A stretch of 64,000 nucleotides of DNA from Sphingobacterium bovistauri (GCF_020295405.1 NZ_JADEYP010000003.1:149365-213364); one strand, 5' to 3'. Positions 25,340 to 35,370 are shown, counted from the first letter of the stretch. Made by a program: numbers and translations. Notes: generated by a model not told the origin, from the letters alone.

Positions 25340-26455
25340 ATGGATTATATCTTACTAATTATTCCTTTTTGCTTAGCTATTATTTTGGGAAGGGCAATCA
25401 TTCCATATATCCTGCTTATTACGTATAAAAAGCGTTTGTTCGACCCAATAGATGCGAGAAAATTGCACCAGACATCGATTCCTAGGTTGGGTGGACTAGC
25501 TTTCATGCCAACGCAATTATGTATAATGGCTTTATCCTTAGTTATCATATATAATTTTGGTTTAAACACCTATTTTGTGAAAGAGATAACTACTTGGAAA
25601 ATACTACCAATGTTTGTTGTATGGGGTGTGGGGATGGTTATGCTATTCATCATGGGGGTTGCGGATGATTTAGTACACGTGCATTATAAATGGAAATTTC
25701 TAGTGCAAATTGTTGCCGCATTGTTATTCCCTATTTCTGGATTATGGATTAATGACTTGTATGGATTCTTTTTTATAGTTGGATTGCCCTATTGGTTCGG
25801 GGCTATTTTAACTGTTTTTGCAACAGTCTTGATAATTAATTCGATTAATCTCATAGATGGTTTGGATGGTCTTTGCTCAGGATTAGTATGCGTTAGTTGT
25901 TTGGTGATGGGTGGTTTGTTTTTTTATAATGGAGCTTGGGTTCACACTTTATTGGCATGGATAACTGCAGGTGTATTAATTCCATTCTTTTATTATAATG
26001 TATTTGGAGTATCTAAGAGAAGGAGGAGGATCTTCATGGGGGATACGGGAAGTATGACATTAGGCTATACAGTAGCTTTTTTAGCGATTAGTTATTCTAT
26101 GAATTTGAAAGAGATAAAACCTTTTGCTGAAGGAGCAATAGTGGTTGCTTTTTCAACACTTTTAGTTCCTGTATTCGATGTCTTACGCGTAATTGTTGTT
26201 CGTTTTCTTGCTAAAAAACCATTATTTAAGGCAGATAGAAGTCATTTACATCATAAATTATTAAGGTCAGGAATGTCTCAGCACGGCGCAATGATGTCAA
26301 TTATAGGGCTTTCTTTGTTTTTTTCCATTTTCAATCTTATAGCTGTTCAATATATAAGTAATAATGTAGTGATACTGATGGATCTAGTGCTGTGGGGCGT
26401 GATGACTTTGTCTTTTAATTACATTGTTAATAAGAAAAAGACTGTAAATATTTAA
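25340..26455 (+). CDS. wecA: WecA/TagO-type polyprenyl-phosphate GlcNAc-1-phosphate transferase
   Basis: A 371-residue MraY/WecA-family membrane protein with about 10-11 spans. KLHQTSIPRLGGLAFMPT, MGVADDLVHVHYKWKF (DD motif), NSINLIDGLDGLCSG, MGDTGSMTLGYTVAFL and RSHLHHKLLRSGMS are all present. It moves GlcNAc-1-P or a related sugar phosphate to the lipid carrier on the cytoplasmic face. It heads a new transcription unit and differs from the WbpL at 20955, so region B has its own initiating enzyme. Family is certain; the exact sugar is not. Confidence 0.88.
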   Translation: MDYILLIIPFCLAIILGRAIIPYILLITYKKRLFDPIDARKLHQTSIPRLGGLAFMPTQLCIMALSLVIIYNFGLNTYFVKEITTWKILPMFVVWGVGMVMLFIMGVADDLVHVHYKWKFLVQIVAALLFPISGLWINDLYGFFFIVGLPYWFGAILTVFATVLIINSINLIDGLDGLCSGLVCVSCLVMGGLFFYNGAWVHTLLAWITAGVLIPFFYYNVFGVSKRRRRIFMGDTGSMTLGYTVAFLAISYSMNLKEIKPFAEGAIVVAFSTLLVPVFDVLRVIVVRFLAKKPLFKADRSHLHHKLLRSGMSQHGAMMSIIGLSLFFSIFNLIAVQYISNNVVILMDLVLWGVMTLSFNYIVNKKKTVNI

Positions 26456-26472
26456 TAATTATAATTATCTGT

Positions 26473-27435
26473 ATGAATGTCGCTATTATAGGAGGCTCTG
26501 GTTTTGTCGGTAGCAAGTTAATAGATAAACTATTAGAAGGTAAGGATATTGCATCAATAGTTAATATTGATAAAAATAAAAGTGTAAAACATGTTTCTTT
26601 GTGGAGAGAAGGTAATGTGCTGGATATTGAGACATTGACAAAATTGCTATCTGGGGTAGATATCGTTATACTTTTGGCGGCAGAGCATAGGGATGATGTT
26701 TCACCAACATCGCTGTATTATGACGTGAATGTACAAGGTATGCACCATACACTTGCTGCGATGGAGGCTAATAGCATCAAGAGGTTGATCTTTACAAGTT
26801 CGGTAGCGGTGTATGGGCTAGACAAAGATAATCCTGGTGAAACATTTCCTGTAGATCCATTCAATCATTATGGTATTAGTAAATGGCAAGCAGAACAAGT
26901 GTTGCAAGAATGGTATGTTAATCACGGAGACTGGAATATTAATATTGTTCGTCCTACAGTAATATTTGGAGAAGGAAATCGAGGAAATGTATTTAATCTT
27001 TTAAAACAGATTGCCTCGGGTAAATTTATGATGATTGGTGCGGGTAATAACCAAAAATCCATGTCTTATGTAGGTAATGTGGTTGCATTTATACAGTTTA
27101 TGATGGAAGAAGTCAAATCTGGATATAATGTATATAATTATGTCGACAAACCTGATTTTACGACTAACGATTTGGTATATCATACCGGAAAAATATTGGG
27201 AAAGAATATTCCTTCTGTTAAGATACCATATGCTATAGGCATGTTTGGGGGATATTGCTTCGATTTGTTGGCATTTGTGACTAGAAGAAAACTTTCAATT
27301 AGCTCGGTAAGAGTGAAGAAATTTTGTGCGGTAACAAAATACGATTCCACAAAGGCAATGTCATCAGGTTTTTTGCCGCCTTTTAGCATGGAAGAAGGTT
27401 TGCGTAGAATGTTAAATGAGGAATTTAATACTTAA
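26473..27435 (+). CDS. NAD-dependent epimerase/dehydratase family protein (extended SDR)
   Basis: A 320-residue SDR with IIGGSGFVGSKL for cofactor binding, FTSSVAVYG with the catalytic Ser/Thr region, and HYGISKWQAEQ as the Tyr-x3-Lys. RPTVIFGEGNRGNVFNLLKQIASG is typical of sugar-nucleotide or lipid-linked sugar SDRs. It is 17 bases from the wecA-like gene, suggesting that it acts on the initiating sugar, perhaps as a 4-epimerase or 4-ketoreductase. It is not a close match to WbpV at 20041. The exact reaction cannot be called. Confidence 0.65.
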   Translation: MNVAIIGGSGFVGSKLIDKLLEGKDIASIVNIDKNKSVKHVSLWREGNVLDIETLTKLLSGVDIVILLAAEHRDDVSPTSLYYDVNVQGMHHTLAAMEANSIKRLIFTSSVAVYGLDKDNPGETFPVDPFNHYGISKWQAEQVLQEWYVNHGDWNINIVRPTVIFGEGNRGNVFNLLKQIASGKFMMIGAGNNQKSMSYVGNVVAFIQFMMEEVKSGYNVYNYVDKPDFTTNDLVYHTGKILGKNIPSVKIPYAIGMFGGYCFDLLAFVTRRKLSISSVRVKKFCAVTKYDSTKAMSSGFLPPFSMEEGLRRMLNEEFNT

Positions 27436-27478
27436 TTGGATTTTGTCATAAAAAATTGAAGTATTTTGAAATAAATAA

Positions 27479-28345
27479 ATGATAGAGTTGGATAAAAAAT
27501 ATACTGAGGAGAATGAATGGACAGAGGTTATTGAGCCGCAGTCTAGTTTATTGAGTTTAAATCTTAAAGAAGTATGGCGGTATCGTGATTTACTTTTACT
27601 GTTAGTTAAGCGGGATTTTGTAACGTATTTCAAACAAACAGTATTAGGTCCGATATGGTTTTTTGTAAATCCAATATTTACGACCGTCATGTATACGTTT
27701 GTATTCGGGAATTTGGCTGGACTATCGACGGATGGAGCGCCTCAAGTAGCGTTTTATCTTTCGGGAATCGTGCTTTGGAATTATTTTTCCAATAGTCTGA
27801 ATCAAACGGCAGGAGTTTTCACAACTAATGCAAATATATTTGGAAAGGTTTATTTTCCGCGTCTTATTATGCCTTTGGCAGTGGTGACGTCTAATCTTAT
27901 GCAGTTCGGAGTTCAATTTCTGCTTTTCATAGGCGTTGTAATTTTCTATACCCTATCGGGCGACTTAATGCCTAATGCATGGGTGTTGATGACCCCTTTT
28001 CTGATAATATTGATGGCAGGATTTGCATTAGGTTTGGGAATGATCTTCAGTAGTATGACGACAAAGTACAAGGACATGACTATGTTGTTGAGTTTTGGTA
28101 TACAGTTGTTTATGTATGCAACGCCGATCATTTATCCTGTTTCGGCTATGAATGAGCGACTTCGTGATATAATATTGTTGAATCCATTGACAGCTATAGT
28201 AGAATGCTTTCGATATGGTTATTTAGGAGTTGGGAATTTTAATGGAGACATGTTGATCTACTCTACTATAGTTATTGCTATATTACTTATCATAGGAACT
28301 TTAGTGTTTAATAAAGTTCAAAAAGGCTTCATGGATACTATCTAA
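27479..28345 (+). CDS. wzm: ABC-2 polysaccharide export permease (Wzm)
   Basis: A 288-residue permease with six membrane spans and a short cytoplasmic N-terminus ending in the amphipathic gate helix (LKEVWRYRDLLLLLVKRDFVTYFKQTVLGPIWFF), the hallmark of Wzm/TagG-type permeases. It forms the channel that moves lipid-linked polysaccharide across the inner membrane with Wzt. It is 20 bases upstream of the ATPase gene. Confidence 0.9.
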   Translation: MIELDKKYTEENEWTEVIEPQSSLLSLNLKEVWRYRDLLLLLVKRDFVTYFKQTVLGPIWFFVNPIFTTVMYTFVFGNLAGLSTDGAPQVAFYLSGIVLWNYFSNSLNQTAGVFTTNANIFGKVYFPRLIMPLAVVTSNLMQFGVQFLLFIGVVIFYTLSGDLMPNAWVLMTPFLIILMAGFALGLGMIFSSMTTKYKDMTMLLSFGIQLFMYATPIIYPVSAMNERLRDIILLNPLTAIVECFRYGYLGVGNFNGDMLIYSTIVIAILLIIGTLVFNKVQKGFMDTI

Positions 28346-28365
28346 ACCTTAATTGACAGAAATTG

Positions 28366-29622
28366 ATGAAAAATATAGCATTAGAAGTAGAAAGTTTATC
28401 AAAGCAATACCGCTTAGGTCAAGTAGGAACAGGGACATTATCCCATGATTTGAATCGATGGTGGCATAAGATACGAGGGAAGGAAGATCCGTATTTGAAA
28501 ATAGGCGAGTCTAATGATCGTACAAAAAAGGGTGATTCTGACTACGTATGGGCGTTGAAAGATGTCAATTTTAAAATAGAACAGGGTGATGCGGTTGGAA
28601 TAATTGGACGTAATGGTGCGGGTAAATCTACATTGCTCAAACTGTTGTCTAAAGTAACTAAACCAACTACAGGGAATATTAAGGTAAAGGGGCGTATTGC
28701 TTCGTTGCTGGAGGTAGGTACAGGCTTCCATCCCGAGATGACAGGAAGGGAAAATATCTTTTTGAATGGCGCTATTTTAGGAATGACACGTAGAGAAATC
28801 AAGCGTAAATTTGATGAGATAGTGGACTTTGCTGGTGTAGAGCGTTATATTGATACTCCTGTTAAGCGTTACTCTTCAGGTATGTATGTTCGACTGGCTT
28901 TTGCTGTGGCTGCACATCTAGAGTCTGAGATTCTTATCGTGGACGAGGTATTGGCGGTAGGAGATGCAGAGTTTCAGAAAAAATGCCTTGGTAAGATGGG
29001 AGATGTTTCCAAGGGAGAGGGACGTACAGTATTGTTTGTGTCGCATAATATGGCTTCTGTCAAAGAGCTTTGTAATAGTGGTATTTTACTTCAAAATGGA
29101 CAATTAGCTTTTCAAGGTACAGCGTTGGAAGCTGTTTCTCTTTACCAAAAGGGAGCTAATACAAATAATCATTACGAGGTTTCTTCTATCGAGGAAGCGG
29201 TTGGTAATGATAATATTAAAATTCTTCATTTTTCAGCAGAGCCGTTGAATGGTGATTTCTTAACGATATCTTCAGGCATAAAGGTTACGTTGAAATTTTA
29301 TAACAATAAACCAAATATCAATTTGGATGCAACATTTGAGTTGCGTACAACAGAAGAAGTACCCGTATTTCATACTGGTGCGTTAATAAGTACAAATAAG
29401 GATTCTCGTCAAGGGATGTATGATGTGAGCTTTGAAATTCCTCCAAATTTATTAAATGCTGGTAGTTATTATTTTAAGTTGATTTTTGGTGAAGATCAAC
29501 GATATGCATTATATCATAAAGATGGGCTTATAGGATTTGAAATTGAAAATGAGATTCTTGGTTCTAATTCTAATGTTTTGCCAGGAGTTATAAGGCCCGA
29601 CTTAAAATTTAATATTATATAA
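28366..29622 (+). CDS. wzt: ABC polysaccharide export ATPase with C-terminal carbohydrate-binding domain (Wzt)
   Basis: A 418-residue protein. The ATPase domain (about 5-255) has Walker A GRNGAGKSTL, signature YSSGMYVRLAF and Walker B ILIVDEVLAVGD. An unusually long insert (TLSHDLNRWWHKIRGKEDPY) lies near the N-terminus, common in Bacteroidota Wzt. The C-terminal 150 residues form a Wzt_C-like beta-sandwich that in O9a-type systems recognises the capped chain end. Start is taken as ATG 28366; a TTG one codon earlier is not needed. The presence of this domain implies chain-end recognition, but no capping kinase or methylase was recognised nearby. Confidence 0.92.
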   Translation: MKNIALEVESLSKQYRLGQVGTGTLSHDLNRWWHKIRGKEDPYLKIGESNDRTKKGDSDYVWALKDVNFKIEQGDAVGIIGRNGAGKSTLLKLLSKVTKPTTGNIKVKGRIASLLEVGTGFHPEMTGRENIFLNGAILGMTRREIKRKFDEIVDFAGVERYIDTPVKRYSSGMYVRLAFAVAAHLESEILIVDEVLAVGDAEFQKKCLGKMGDVSKGEGRTVLFVSHNMASVKELCNSGILLQNGQLAFQGTALEAVSLYQKGANTNNHYEVSSIEEAVGNDNIKILHFSAEPLNGDFLTISSGIKVTLKFYNNKPNINLDATFELRTTEEVPVFHTGALISTNKDSRQGMYDVSFEIPPNLLNAGSYYFKLIFGEDQRYALYHKDGLIGFEIENEILGSNSNVLPGVIRPDLKFNII

Positions 29623-29624
29623 AT

Positions 29625-30035
29625 ATGAATTTTGATAAACCAAGTATAATTAATTTTGATAAAATAGGCTCTATGCAATTAGGGTATATCACTGTTGCTG
29701 AAGAGACTAAGAATATCCCTTTCGATATAAAAAGAGTGTATTGGACTTATTATACGCCACAAGATGTAACTCGAGGAGGTCATGCGCATAAGAATTTACA
29801 ACAAGTGATATTTGCAGTCTCTGGTAGTATAACTTTTAATGTGGAAGATAGGGAAGGTAATAAGGAAACATTTGTTTTGGATTCCCCAGAAAAGGGTTTG
29901 TATTTGTCAAATTTAATTTGGAGAGATATTCAATTTTCACATTCAGCGGTATTACTTTGTCTTGCATCTGAATTATATACTGAATCTGATTATATTAGAG
30001 ATTATCAAGAATTTTTAAACTATAGATCTAAATAA
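29625..30035 (+). CDS. fdtA: dTDP-4-keto-6-deoxyhexose 3,4-ketoisomerase (FdtA/QdtA-like)
   Basis: A 136-residue cupin with [31 protein letters not shown] (paired histidines) and [20 protein letters not shown], the pattern of FdtA/QdtA/WxcM isomerases. It shifts the keto group of dTDP-4-keto-6-deoxyglucose from C4 to C3. Whether the product is galacto (FdtA) or gluco (QdtA) cannot be read from the sequence by eye. It is directly followed by an acetyltransferase and an aminotransferase, the full Fuc3NAc/Qui3NAc set. Confidence 0.82.
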   Translation: MNFDKPSIINFDKIGSMQLGYITVAEETKNIPFDIKRVYWTYYTPQDVTRGGHAHKNLQQVIFAVSGSITFNVEDREGNKETFVLDSPEKGLYLSNLIWRDIQFSHSAVLLCLASELYTESDYIRDYQEFLNYRSK

Positions 30036-30565
30036 TGTTTATTCATAATTTGGCTGATGTGCAATCAAAGAATATAGGCGAAGGCACGAAGGTGTGGCAA
30101 TTCTGTGTAGTATTGGGTAATGCTGTAATAGGTAAGGATTGTAATATCTGTAATAATGTCTTTATTGAGAATGATGTATTGATAGGTGACAATGTAACAG
30201 TAAAGTCTGGTGTACAACTGTGGGATGGTGTAACAGTAGAAGACAATGTCTTTATAGGTCCAAATGTTACCTTTACTAATGATTTAGTTCCACGATCAAA
30301 ACAATATCCCGAACAATTCGAACGTACAATTGTAAAACGAGGTGCTTCAATCGGTGCCAATGCTACTATAATAGCAGGTGTCACAGTAGGTGATTATGCT
30401 CTAGTGGGAGCAGGATCTGTATTGACCAAATCAATATTACCGAACACAGTCTATTATGGAAATCCTGCAAGACATATGGGGTATATTACGGATGATGGTG
30501 TATTATTAGATCTTGATTTTCGAGATAAGCATGGAAACCAGCATAAATTAGATAAGCATGATTAA
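30035..30565 (+). CDS. fdtC: Hexapeptide-repeat N-acetyltransferase (FdtC-like)
   Basis: A 176-residue left-handed beta-helix protein. Hexapeptide turns run from [23 protein letters not shown] through [22 protein letters not shown]. It matches the WxcM N-terminal/FdtC type that acetylates the 3-amino group of dTDP-3-amino-3,6-dideoxyhexose with acetyl-CoA. It overlaps FdtA by one base and FdtB by eight, so all three are translationally coupled. Confidence 0.82.
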   Translation: MFIHNLADVQSKNIGEGTKVWQFCVVLGNAVIGKDCNICNNVFIENDVLIGDNVTVKSGVQLWDGVTVEDNVFIGPNVTFTNDLVPRSKQYPEQFERTIVKRGASIGANATIIAGVTVGDYALVGAGSVLTKSILPNTVYYGNPARHMGYITDDGVLLDLDFRDKHGNQHKLDKHD

Positions 30566-31658
30566 GTTTTTAGATTTATTACAAGTAAACTTTTTACATA
30601 AAGAAGAAATAGAGCAACGATTATTAGACGTATTTCGTTCGGGATGGTATTTGTTAGGTGAAGAGGTAAAGCGCTTTGAGGTTAATTTGGCTGCATATAT
30701 TGGCACGAAGCACGCTATAGGTGTTGCTAATGGTTTAGACGCACTGCGTCTGATATTGCGTGCGTATAAAGAGCTTGGGCTGATAAAAGCAGGTGATGAG
30801 GTAATAGTACCTTCGAATACCTATATCGCTTCCATATTGGCAATATCTGATAATAATCTTGTACCTGTATTAGTTGAGCCTGATCCGCAAACGTTCAACA
30901 TTGATATTGGTCGTATCGAAGAAAAGATTACTGCACGTACTAAGGCTATCATGCTAGTGCATTTGCAAGGTCGAGTAGTATATAGTGAGCAGTTGAGAGC
31001 TGTTGCTACAAAGCACAACCTTAAGATCGTCGAAGACAATGCACAGGCTATTGGCGCATCATGGCAAGGTATCAAAACCGGTAAGTTGGGGGATGCTGCA
31101 GGATTTAGTTTTTATCCAGGTAAAAATCTTGGTGCATTAGGTGATGCAGGTGCTGTGACTACAGAAGATGATGCTTTGGCGGCTACCATACGCGCATTAG
31201 CGAACTATGGTTCTAACCAAAAATATGTGAATATATATCAAGGTTTGAATTCACGCTTGGACGAGATACAGGCTGCGGTATTGGATGTCAAACTCAAGTA
31301 TATAGACGAAGAGAATGCAGTAAGACGAATGATTGCTAAGCGTTATAATAAGGAGATTGTAAATCCTAAACTTCAGTTGCCTGAGATTCCTAATGATGAA
31401 CAAGAGCATGTATGGCACGTTTATGTAGTGCGTAGTGTTGATCGTGATGAGTTACAGCAATATCTGACTGATAATGGGGTACAAACGGTTATTCATTACC
31501 CAATTCCTCCACATAAACAAAAGGCTTATGCTGAATGGAATAATAAAAGTTATCCGATATCCGAGCAGATGCACGACGAAGTGTTAAGTTTACCAATCAG
31601 TCCTGTAATGTCTGATTCTGAGGTGACGACTATTGTTGATCTTTTGAATAAGTACTAG
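30558..31658 (+). CDS. fdtB: dTDP-3-keto-6-deoxyhexose 3-aminotransferase (FdtB/QdtB-like)
   Basis: A 366-residue DegT/DnrJ/EryC1 PLP enzyme. [29 protein letters not shown] and [18 protein letters not shown] (PLP Lys) are all typical of the FdtB/QdtB/WecE branch. It aminates C3 with glutamate as donor. It ends one base before the first glycosyltransferase fragment. With rmlA at 3-143 and an rmlB outside the window it would complete dTDP-Fuc3NAc or dTDP-Qui3NAc. Confidence 0.87.
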   Translation: MIKFLDLLQVNFLHKEEIEQRLLDVFRSGWYLLGEEVKRFEVNLAAYIGTKHAIGVANGLDALRLILRAYKELGLIKAGDEVIVPSNTYIASILAISDNNLVPVLVEPDPQTFNIDIGRIEEKITARTKAIMLVHLQGRVVYSEQLRAVATKHNLKIVEDNAQAIGASWQGIKTGKLGDAAGFSFYPGKNLGALGDAGAVTTEDDALAATIRALANYGSNQKYVNIYQGLNSRLDEIQAAVLDVKLKYIDEENAVRRMIAKRYNKEIVNPKLQLPEIPNDEQEHVWHVYVVRSVDRDELQQYLTDNGVQTVIHYPIPPHKQKAYAEWNNKSYPISEQMHDEVLSLPISPVMSDSEVTTIVDLLNKY

Positions 31659-32195
31659 ATGTTTAAAAAAAAAATTTTAATAGTTAATTATTTTCTTGGT
31701 ATTGGGGGGGCTGAAAAATATGTATTTGAGCTTACAAAATTTTTAGTTAGTCATAATATAAGACCTATTATTGTAATACCAAATAGAAAAGATCAAGAGT
31801 TTTATGATCGGTTATTTGAAGAACAAAAGGTTAAGGTCTTAAGGGTTGATGTTTGTAGTTTTAAGATTCTTTTAAAGAACTTTGATTTCAGATCTATTTA
31901 TTGGAACATATTGTTTCGTTTCCTAGGGAATGTTTTCTTTACTAAGGTTCATTTTATGAATTTAGTAATAGCAGATCGATATATGCCATTTTTTAATATT
32001 TCACGGAAAGTATTATGGCATATTACCAATAAAATTCAATATGAAGGACGAAGATATACATTTAGGCCGGAAATCTTTGAGGATAATTCAAATTTGTTAG
32101 TCTACATCAACAAGTATCAAGAAAACGAAATTCACGAAAGTTATAATGTTAAATGTAGGGAGGTTCATTTTAAATTGATATTGAACGATGATTAA
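31659..32195 (+). CDS. GT4 glycosyltransferase, N-terminal half (split gene)
   Basis: 178 residues. ILIVNYFLGIGGAEKYVFELTKFLVSHN is the standard acceptor-half opening of GT4 enzymes, and the protein stops just where the donor half should begin (REVHFKLILNDD). The matching C-terminal half is coded at 32188 in the next frame, overlapping by eight bases. Together they give about 355 residues, a normal GT4 length. This is either a frameshifted gene (mutation, sequencing error or phase-type switch) or a true two-subunit enzyme. Confidence 0.65.
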   Translation: MFKKKILIVNYFLGIGGAEKYVFELTKFLVSHNIRPIIVIPNRKDQEFYDRLFEEQKVKVLRVDVCSFKILLKNFDFRSIYWNILFRFLGNVFFTKVHFMNLVIADRYMPFFNISRKVLWHITNKIQYEGRRYTFRPEIFEDNSNLLVYINKYQENEIHESYNVKCREVHFKLILNDD

Positions 32196-32718
32196 GTTAA
32201 ATGTAGTTTCAAGAATTGCCGATGACAAGGATTTTTTCAATTTTTATTTAGAAGCACTTTCTTTAGTAAAGAAAAAGTTTGGACATTGTATTGGAATATA
32301 TTTTATTGGGGAGATTTATTGTACAGAGGTTTTTAATAAAATAGTCACTAGGGCTAATGAGTTATCAATCCGTGATTTGGTAAGTTTTAGTAATAAATCA
32401 ATACCAATTAATGAGTTACCTAGTTCGTATAATGATGTTTATTTAAATATTTCAATAGGCGATTTTATTGGATATTCTTCTATTGAATGTTTATACTATG
32501 GATTAAAAACTATTTTTTATAATGGGGACTCATTAGTCTCTAGTAATTCAAAATATAGATGTTTCTGTAATACAATTGAAGAGTTAGCTTTTTTATTAAA
32601 TGATATTCAATCATCAAGTATGGTTATGCAAAATCTTATTGAAGAAAATAGACAATTGTTACAATATTATTTTATATCAGATACAGATAAGAAAGAGCTC
32701 TTAAAATTATTAATTTAG
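32188..32718 (+). CDS. GT4 glycosyltransferase, C-terminal half (split gene)
   Basis: 176 residues beginning IKLNVVSRIADDKDFFNFYLEAL, the first strand and helix of a GT4 donor domain. YNDVYLNISIGDFIGYSSIECLYYGLKTIFYN follows, where family members have the conserved E-x7-E region. It has no acceptor half of its own. Its ATG lies inside the last codons of the upstream fragment (ATGATTAA overlap), so translation coupling is possible. Confidence 0.65.
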   Translation: MIKLNVVSRIADDKDFFNFYLEALSLVKKKFGHCIGIYFIGEIYCTEVFNKIVTRANELSIRDLVSFSNKSIPINELPSSYNDVYLNISIGDFIGYSSIECLYYGLKTIFYNGDSLVSSNSKYRCFCNTIEELAFLLNDIQSSSMVMQNLIEENRQLLQYYFISDTDKKELLKLLI

Positions 32719-32728
32719 CATTAGATCT

Positions 32729-33577
32729 ATGATAGATAGACCTTTATTTTCAGTATTAATAGCACACTTTAATAATGCACGATATTTCAAAGAGGCATAT
32801 GATAGTGTTTTAGCTCAGAGCTATTCGAATTTTGAAATTATTGTGGTTGATGATTATTCAGATGAATCAGAATTTGATATTGTGAAGCAATTGGTTGCAA
32901 ATGACCATCGAGTTCGATTATACAGGAATGCAGTAAATAAGGGGGTAGGCTTTACAAAAAGGTATTTAGCAAATTTAGTAAAGGGGGAAATTTTTGGTTT
33001 TCTAGATCCAGACGACACATTAACTGCAGATGCAATTGAGTCAGTTGTGTCTATTCATTTAAAATATTTGGATGTTGGTCTAGTATATTCAAATTTTTAC
33101 TTCTGTGATTCTTACTTAGCAATTATTTGTGAACACAAGGCTATGCAAGTAGTATCCTTGAAAGAAATGTCATATTTTAATTTTAAGGGTGAGATTTCAC
33201 ACTTTGCTACTTTTAAAAAATTAATTTATGATAAAACTTCTGGAATTGACATAAAATTAAGGATAGCTGAGGATAAGGACATCTATATGAAAATGTGTGA
33301 AGTAGCTCCTGTGAAGCATTTAGATATTCCTTTGTATTTCTATAGGGTTCATAGTGGTGGTATTTCAACAAATGATAATTCACGAAAAGCAGTATTTTGG
33401 CATTGGGTTGCGATTATAAAATCTGCAGAGCGTAATAACATCAATATAGAAGATATGTTTTGTGAATACTTTATTTCGAGAGAGGAGCATATATCTAAAC
33501 TAGATATGGTGAGGGGATCAAGACTTTTAAAGTTGATAAGTAAGATCGGGTTCATTAAATGGTTCAAAAATCTTTAA
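32729..33577 (+). CDS. GT2 family glycosyltransferase
   Basis: A 282-residue GT-A enzyme: FSVLIAHFNNARYFKEAYDSVLAQSY at the N-terminus, IIVVDDYSD for nucleotide binding and FLDPDDT as the DxD metal motif. DKDIYMKMCEVAPV in the second half is the acceptor-side region with the catalytic acidic residue. It starts 11 bases after the split GT4. Donor and acceptor are unknown. Confidence 0.85.
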   Translation: MIDRPLFSVLIAHFNNARYFKEAYDSVLAQSYSNFEIIVVDDYSDESEFDIVKQLVANDHRVRLYRNAVNKGVGFTKRYLANLVKGEIFGFLDPDDTLTADAIESVVSIHLKYLDVGLVYSNFYFCDSYLAIICEHKAMQVVSLKEMSYFNFKGEISHFATFKKLIYDKTSGIDIKLRIAEDKDIYMKMCEVAPVKHLDIPLYFYRVHSGGISTNDNSRKAVFWHWVAIIKSAERNNINIEDMFCEYFISREEHISKLDMVRGSRLLKLISKIGFIKWFKNL

Positions 33578-33581
33578 CAAA

Positions 33582-34460
33582 ATGAATAATAGCAACCCTT
33601 TAATTTCAGTAATAGTACCGTGCTACAATCAAGGGCAGTATCTAGACGACTGCTTGCAGTCTGTAATGGATCAAACTTATACAAATTGGGAATGCATTAT
33701 TGTGAATGATGGTTCCCCTGATGATACGGAATCGGTAGCGAAGAAGTGGGTGTCTAGGGATTCGAGGTTCAAGTATTTGTATAAAGAAAATGGAGGATTG
33801 TCTTCAGCTAGGAATGCAGGATTAAGTTTAGTTAAAGGAGAATGGATCCAATTTCTTGATTGTGATGATGTAATTAAAGAAAAAAAAATTGAAATATCTT
33901 CATCCTACTTTGTAGATTATGAATGTGTCGTAACTGATTTTGCAATGTTTGATGCTAAAGGGTTGAGAGGTAAGTTTTGCAATTATTTGAATTTAACGAT
34001 AGATTATTCAGCATTGTTATATGGTTGGGATTGGCAATTTAACATTCCTATTCATGCTGGACTATTTAAATCTAAGCATATACATAAGTTTAAGGAAGAT
34101 TTAAAATCAAAGGAAGATTGGATCTTTTGGTTGGATTTTTTTAAAGACCCTAAAGTTTCCTGTAAAATTATTCCAGAACAATTGGCTTTGTATCGTGATA
34201 ATCCTAAAAGTATGTCTAAGGATATAGATCAGATGAATGATGCTGAGAATGTTGTGTTTAAGTTGATTTGTGATAATTATTGTAGAAGCGACTCTGAAGT
34301 TTATAATTTTTTGCTAACAAGAATTAATGATAAAAATAAAATTATAAAAGTCTATTTAAATAAATATAACAGCTTGTTATATGAGTTTAATAATTATGGC
34401 TTTCGGAATGTGAGTCGACTAATAAATTTTATTAAGAGAAAAATAAAAATGTCACTTTAA
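33582..34460 (+). CDS. GT2 family glycosyltransferase
   Basis: A 292-residue GT-A enzyme with ISVIVPCYNQGQYLDDCLQSV, CIIVNDGSPDDTESVA and IQFLDCDDVI (DxD). LKSKEDWIFWLDFFKD is the catalytic ED-containing acceptor region. The basic C-terminus (INFIKRKIKMSL) may touch the membrane. The donor sugar cannot be told. It begins five bases after the preceding GT2. Confidence 0.85.
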   Translation: MNNSNPLISVIVPCYNQGQYLDDCLQSVMDQTYTNWECIIVNDGSPDDTESVAKKWVSRDSRFKYLYKENGGLSSARNAGLSLVKGEWIQFLDCDDVIKEKKIEISSSYFVDYECVVTDFAMFDAKGLRGKFCNYLNLTIDYSALLYGWDWQFNIPIHAGLFKSKHIHKFKEDLKSKEDWIFWLDFFKDPKVSCKIIPEQLALYRDNPKSMSKDIDQMNDAENVVFKLICDNYCRSDSEVYNFLLTRINDKNKIIKVYLNKYNSLLYEFNNYGFRNVSRLINFIKRKIKMSL

Positions 34461-34485
34461 GCATTTAAATTATTAGTTTCCATAC

Positions 34486-35370
34486 ATGATATCAATAATA
34501 TTATCATCTTATAATCAGCTTTACTTTGAACAGTTTGTCAAAAATGTAGAGGTAACTATTGGTGTTGAATTTGAAATAATTCAGATTGAAAATCACGCAA
34601 AATATAGTATTTGTGAGGCTTATAATATTGGTGCTATTAAGGCAAAAAATGAAATATTGATTTTTTGCCATGAAGATATGATTTTTAAAACTCAACAATG
34701 GGGCGTAAAAATTATAGAATATTTTAAAGAAGATAAATTATTAGGGGCAATCGGTTTCGCTGGTAGTAGCTATTTGCCTTATATTTTTACCGGATGGGGA
34801 GGATATTTGCAGGAGCATGAAGCGTTTCATTTGGTACAACATCATAAGTTTATTGATAAGGAGTCTGTATATCTAAATATTGGTTCAAAGAATATTAATT
34901 ATAAAGCTGTAGTAGCTTTAGATGGCTTTTTCATTGCAACGACGAGGGCCATATGGGAGAAATATCGATTTGATGATAAAAATTTCACTAAATTTCATTT
35001 TTATGATGTTGATTTTACTCTCAGAGTATCAAAGAACTACAATGTTAAAGTTATATATGATGTTATAACAGAACATTTTTCTGATGGGAATTATAATAGG
35101 GAATGGTTGGAGGAGCTAAATAATTTCAACAAAAAATGGTCTCATAAGTTACCTATTTCTTTAAATAATAAAATCGAAGGATCAATAGATGCGAATGGTG
35201 AATACAGATATTTACGGCTAGTAGTTCAAAATAATTACACGCTACTATCGTATTTCAATAGAATATTGTCAAAAAGGTATCTAAGAATTGTTGGTTGGAA
35301 AAATTTGTTAACGATACTTCTTAAATTCCCTATAAGATTTCTAAGACTGAAGAATTTTCATAATAATTAA
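34486..35370 (+). CDS. GT2-like glycosyltransferase (Glyco_tranf_2_5 type)
   Basis: A 294-residue protein. ISIILSSYNQLYFEQFVKNVE opens a GT-A fold, CEAYNIGAIKAKNEILIFCHEDM holds an HED in place of the usual DxD, and LDGFFIATTRAIWEKYRF with HFYDVDFTLRVSKN marks the acceptor side. This layout is that of the divergent GT2-like group often met in polysaccharide loci. Function is inferred from the fold only. Confidence 0.7.
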   Translation: MISIILSSYNQLYFEQFVKNVEVTIGVEFEIIQIENHAKYSICEAYNIGAIKAKNEILIFCHEDMIFKTQQWGVKIIEYFKEDKLLGAIGFAGSSYLPYIFTGWGGYLQEHEAFHLVQHHKFIDKESVYLNIGSKNINYKAVVALDGFFIATTRAIWEKYRFDDKNFTKFHFYDVDFTLRVSKNYNVKVIYDVITEHFSDGNYNREWLEELNNFNKKWSHKLPISLNNKIEGSIDANGEYRYLRLVVQNNYTLLSYFNRILSKRYLRIVGWKNLLTILLKFPIRFLRLKNFHNN

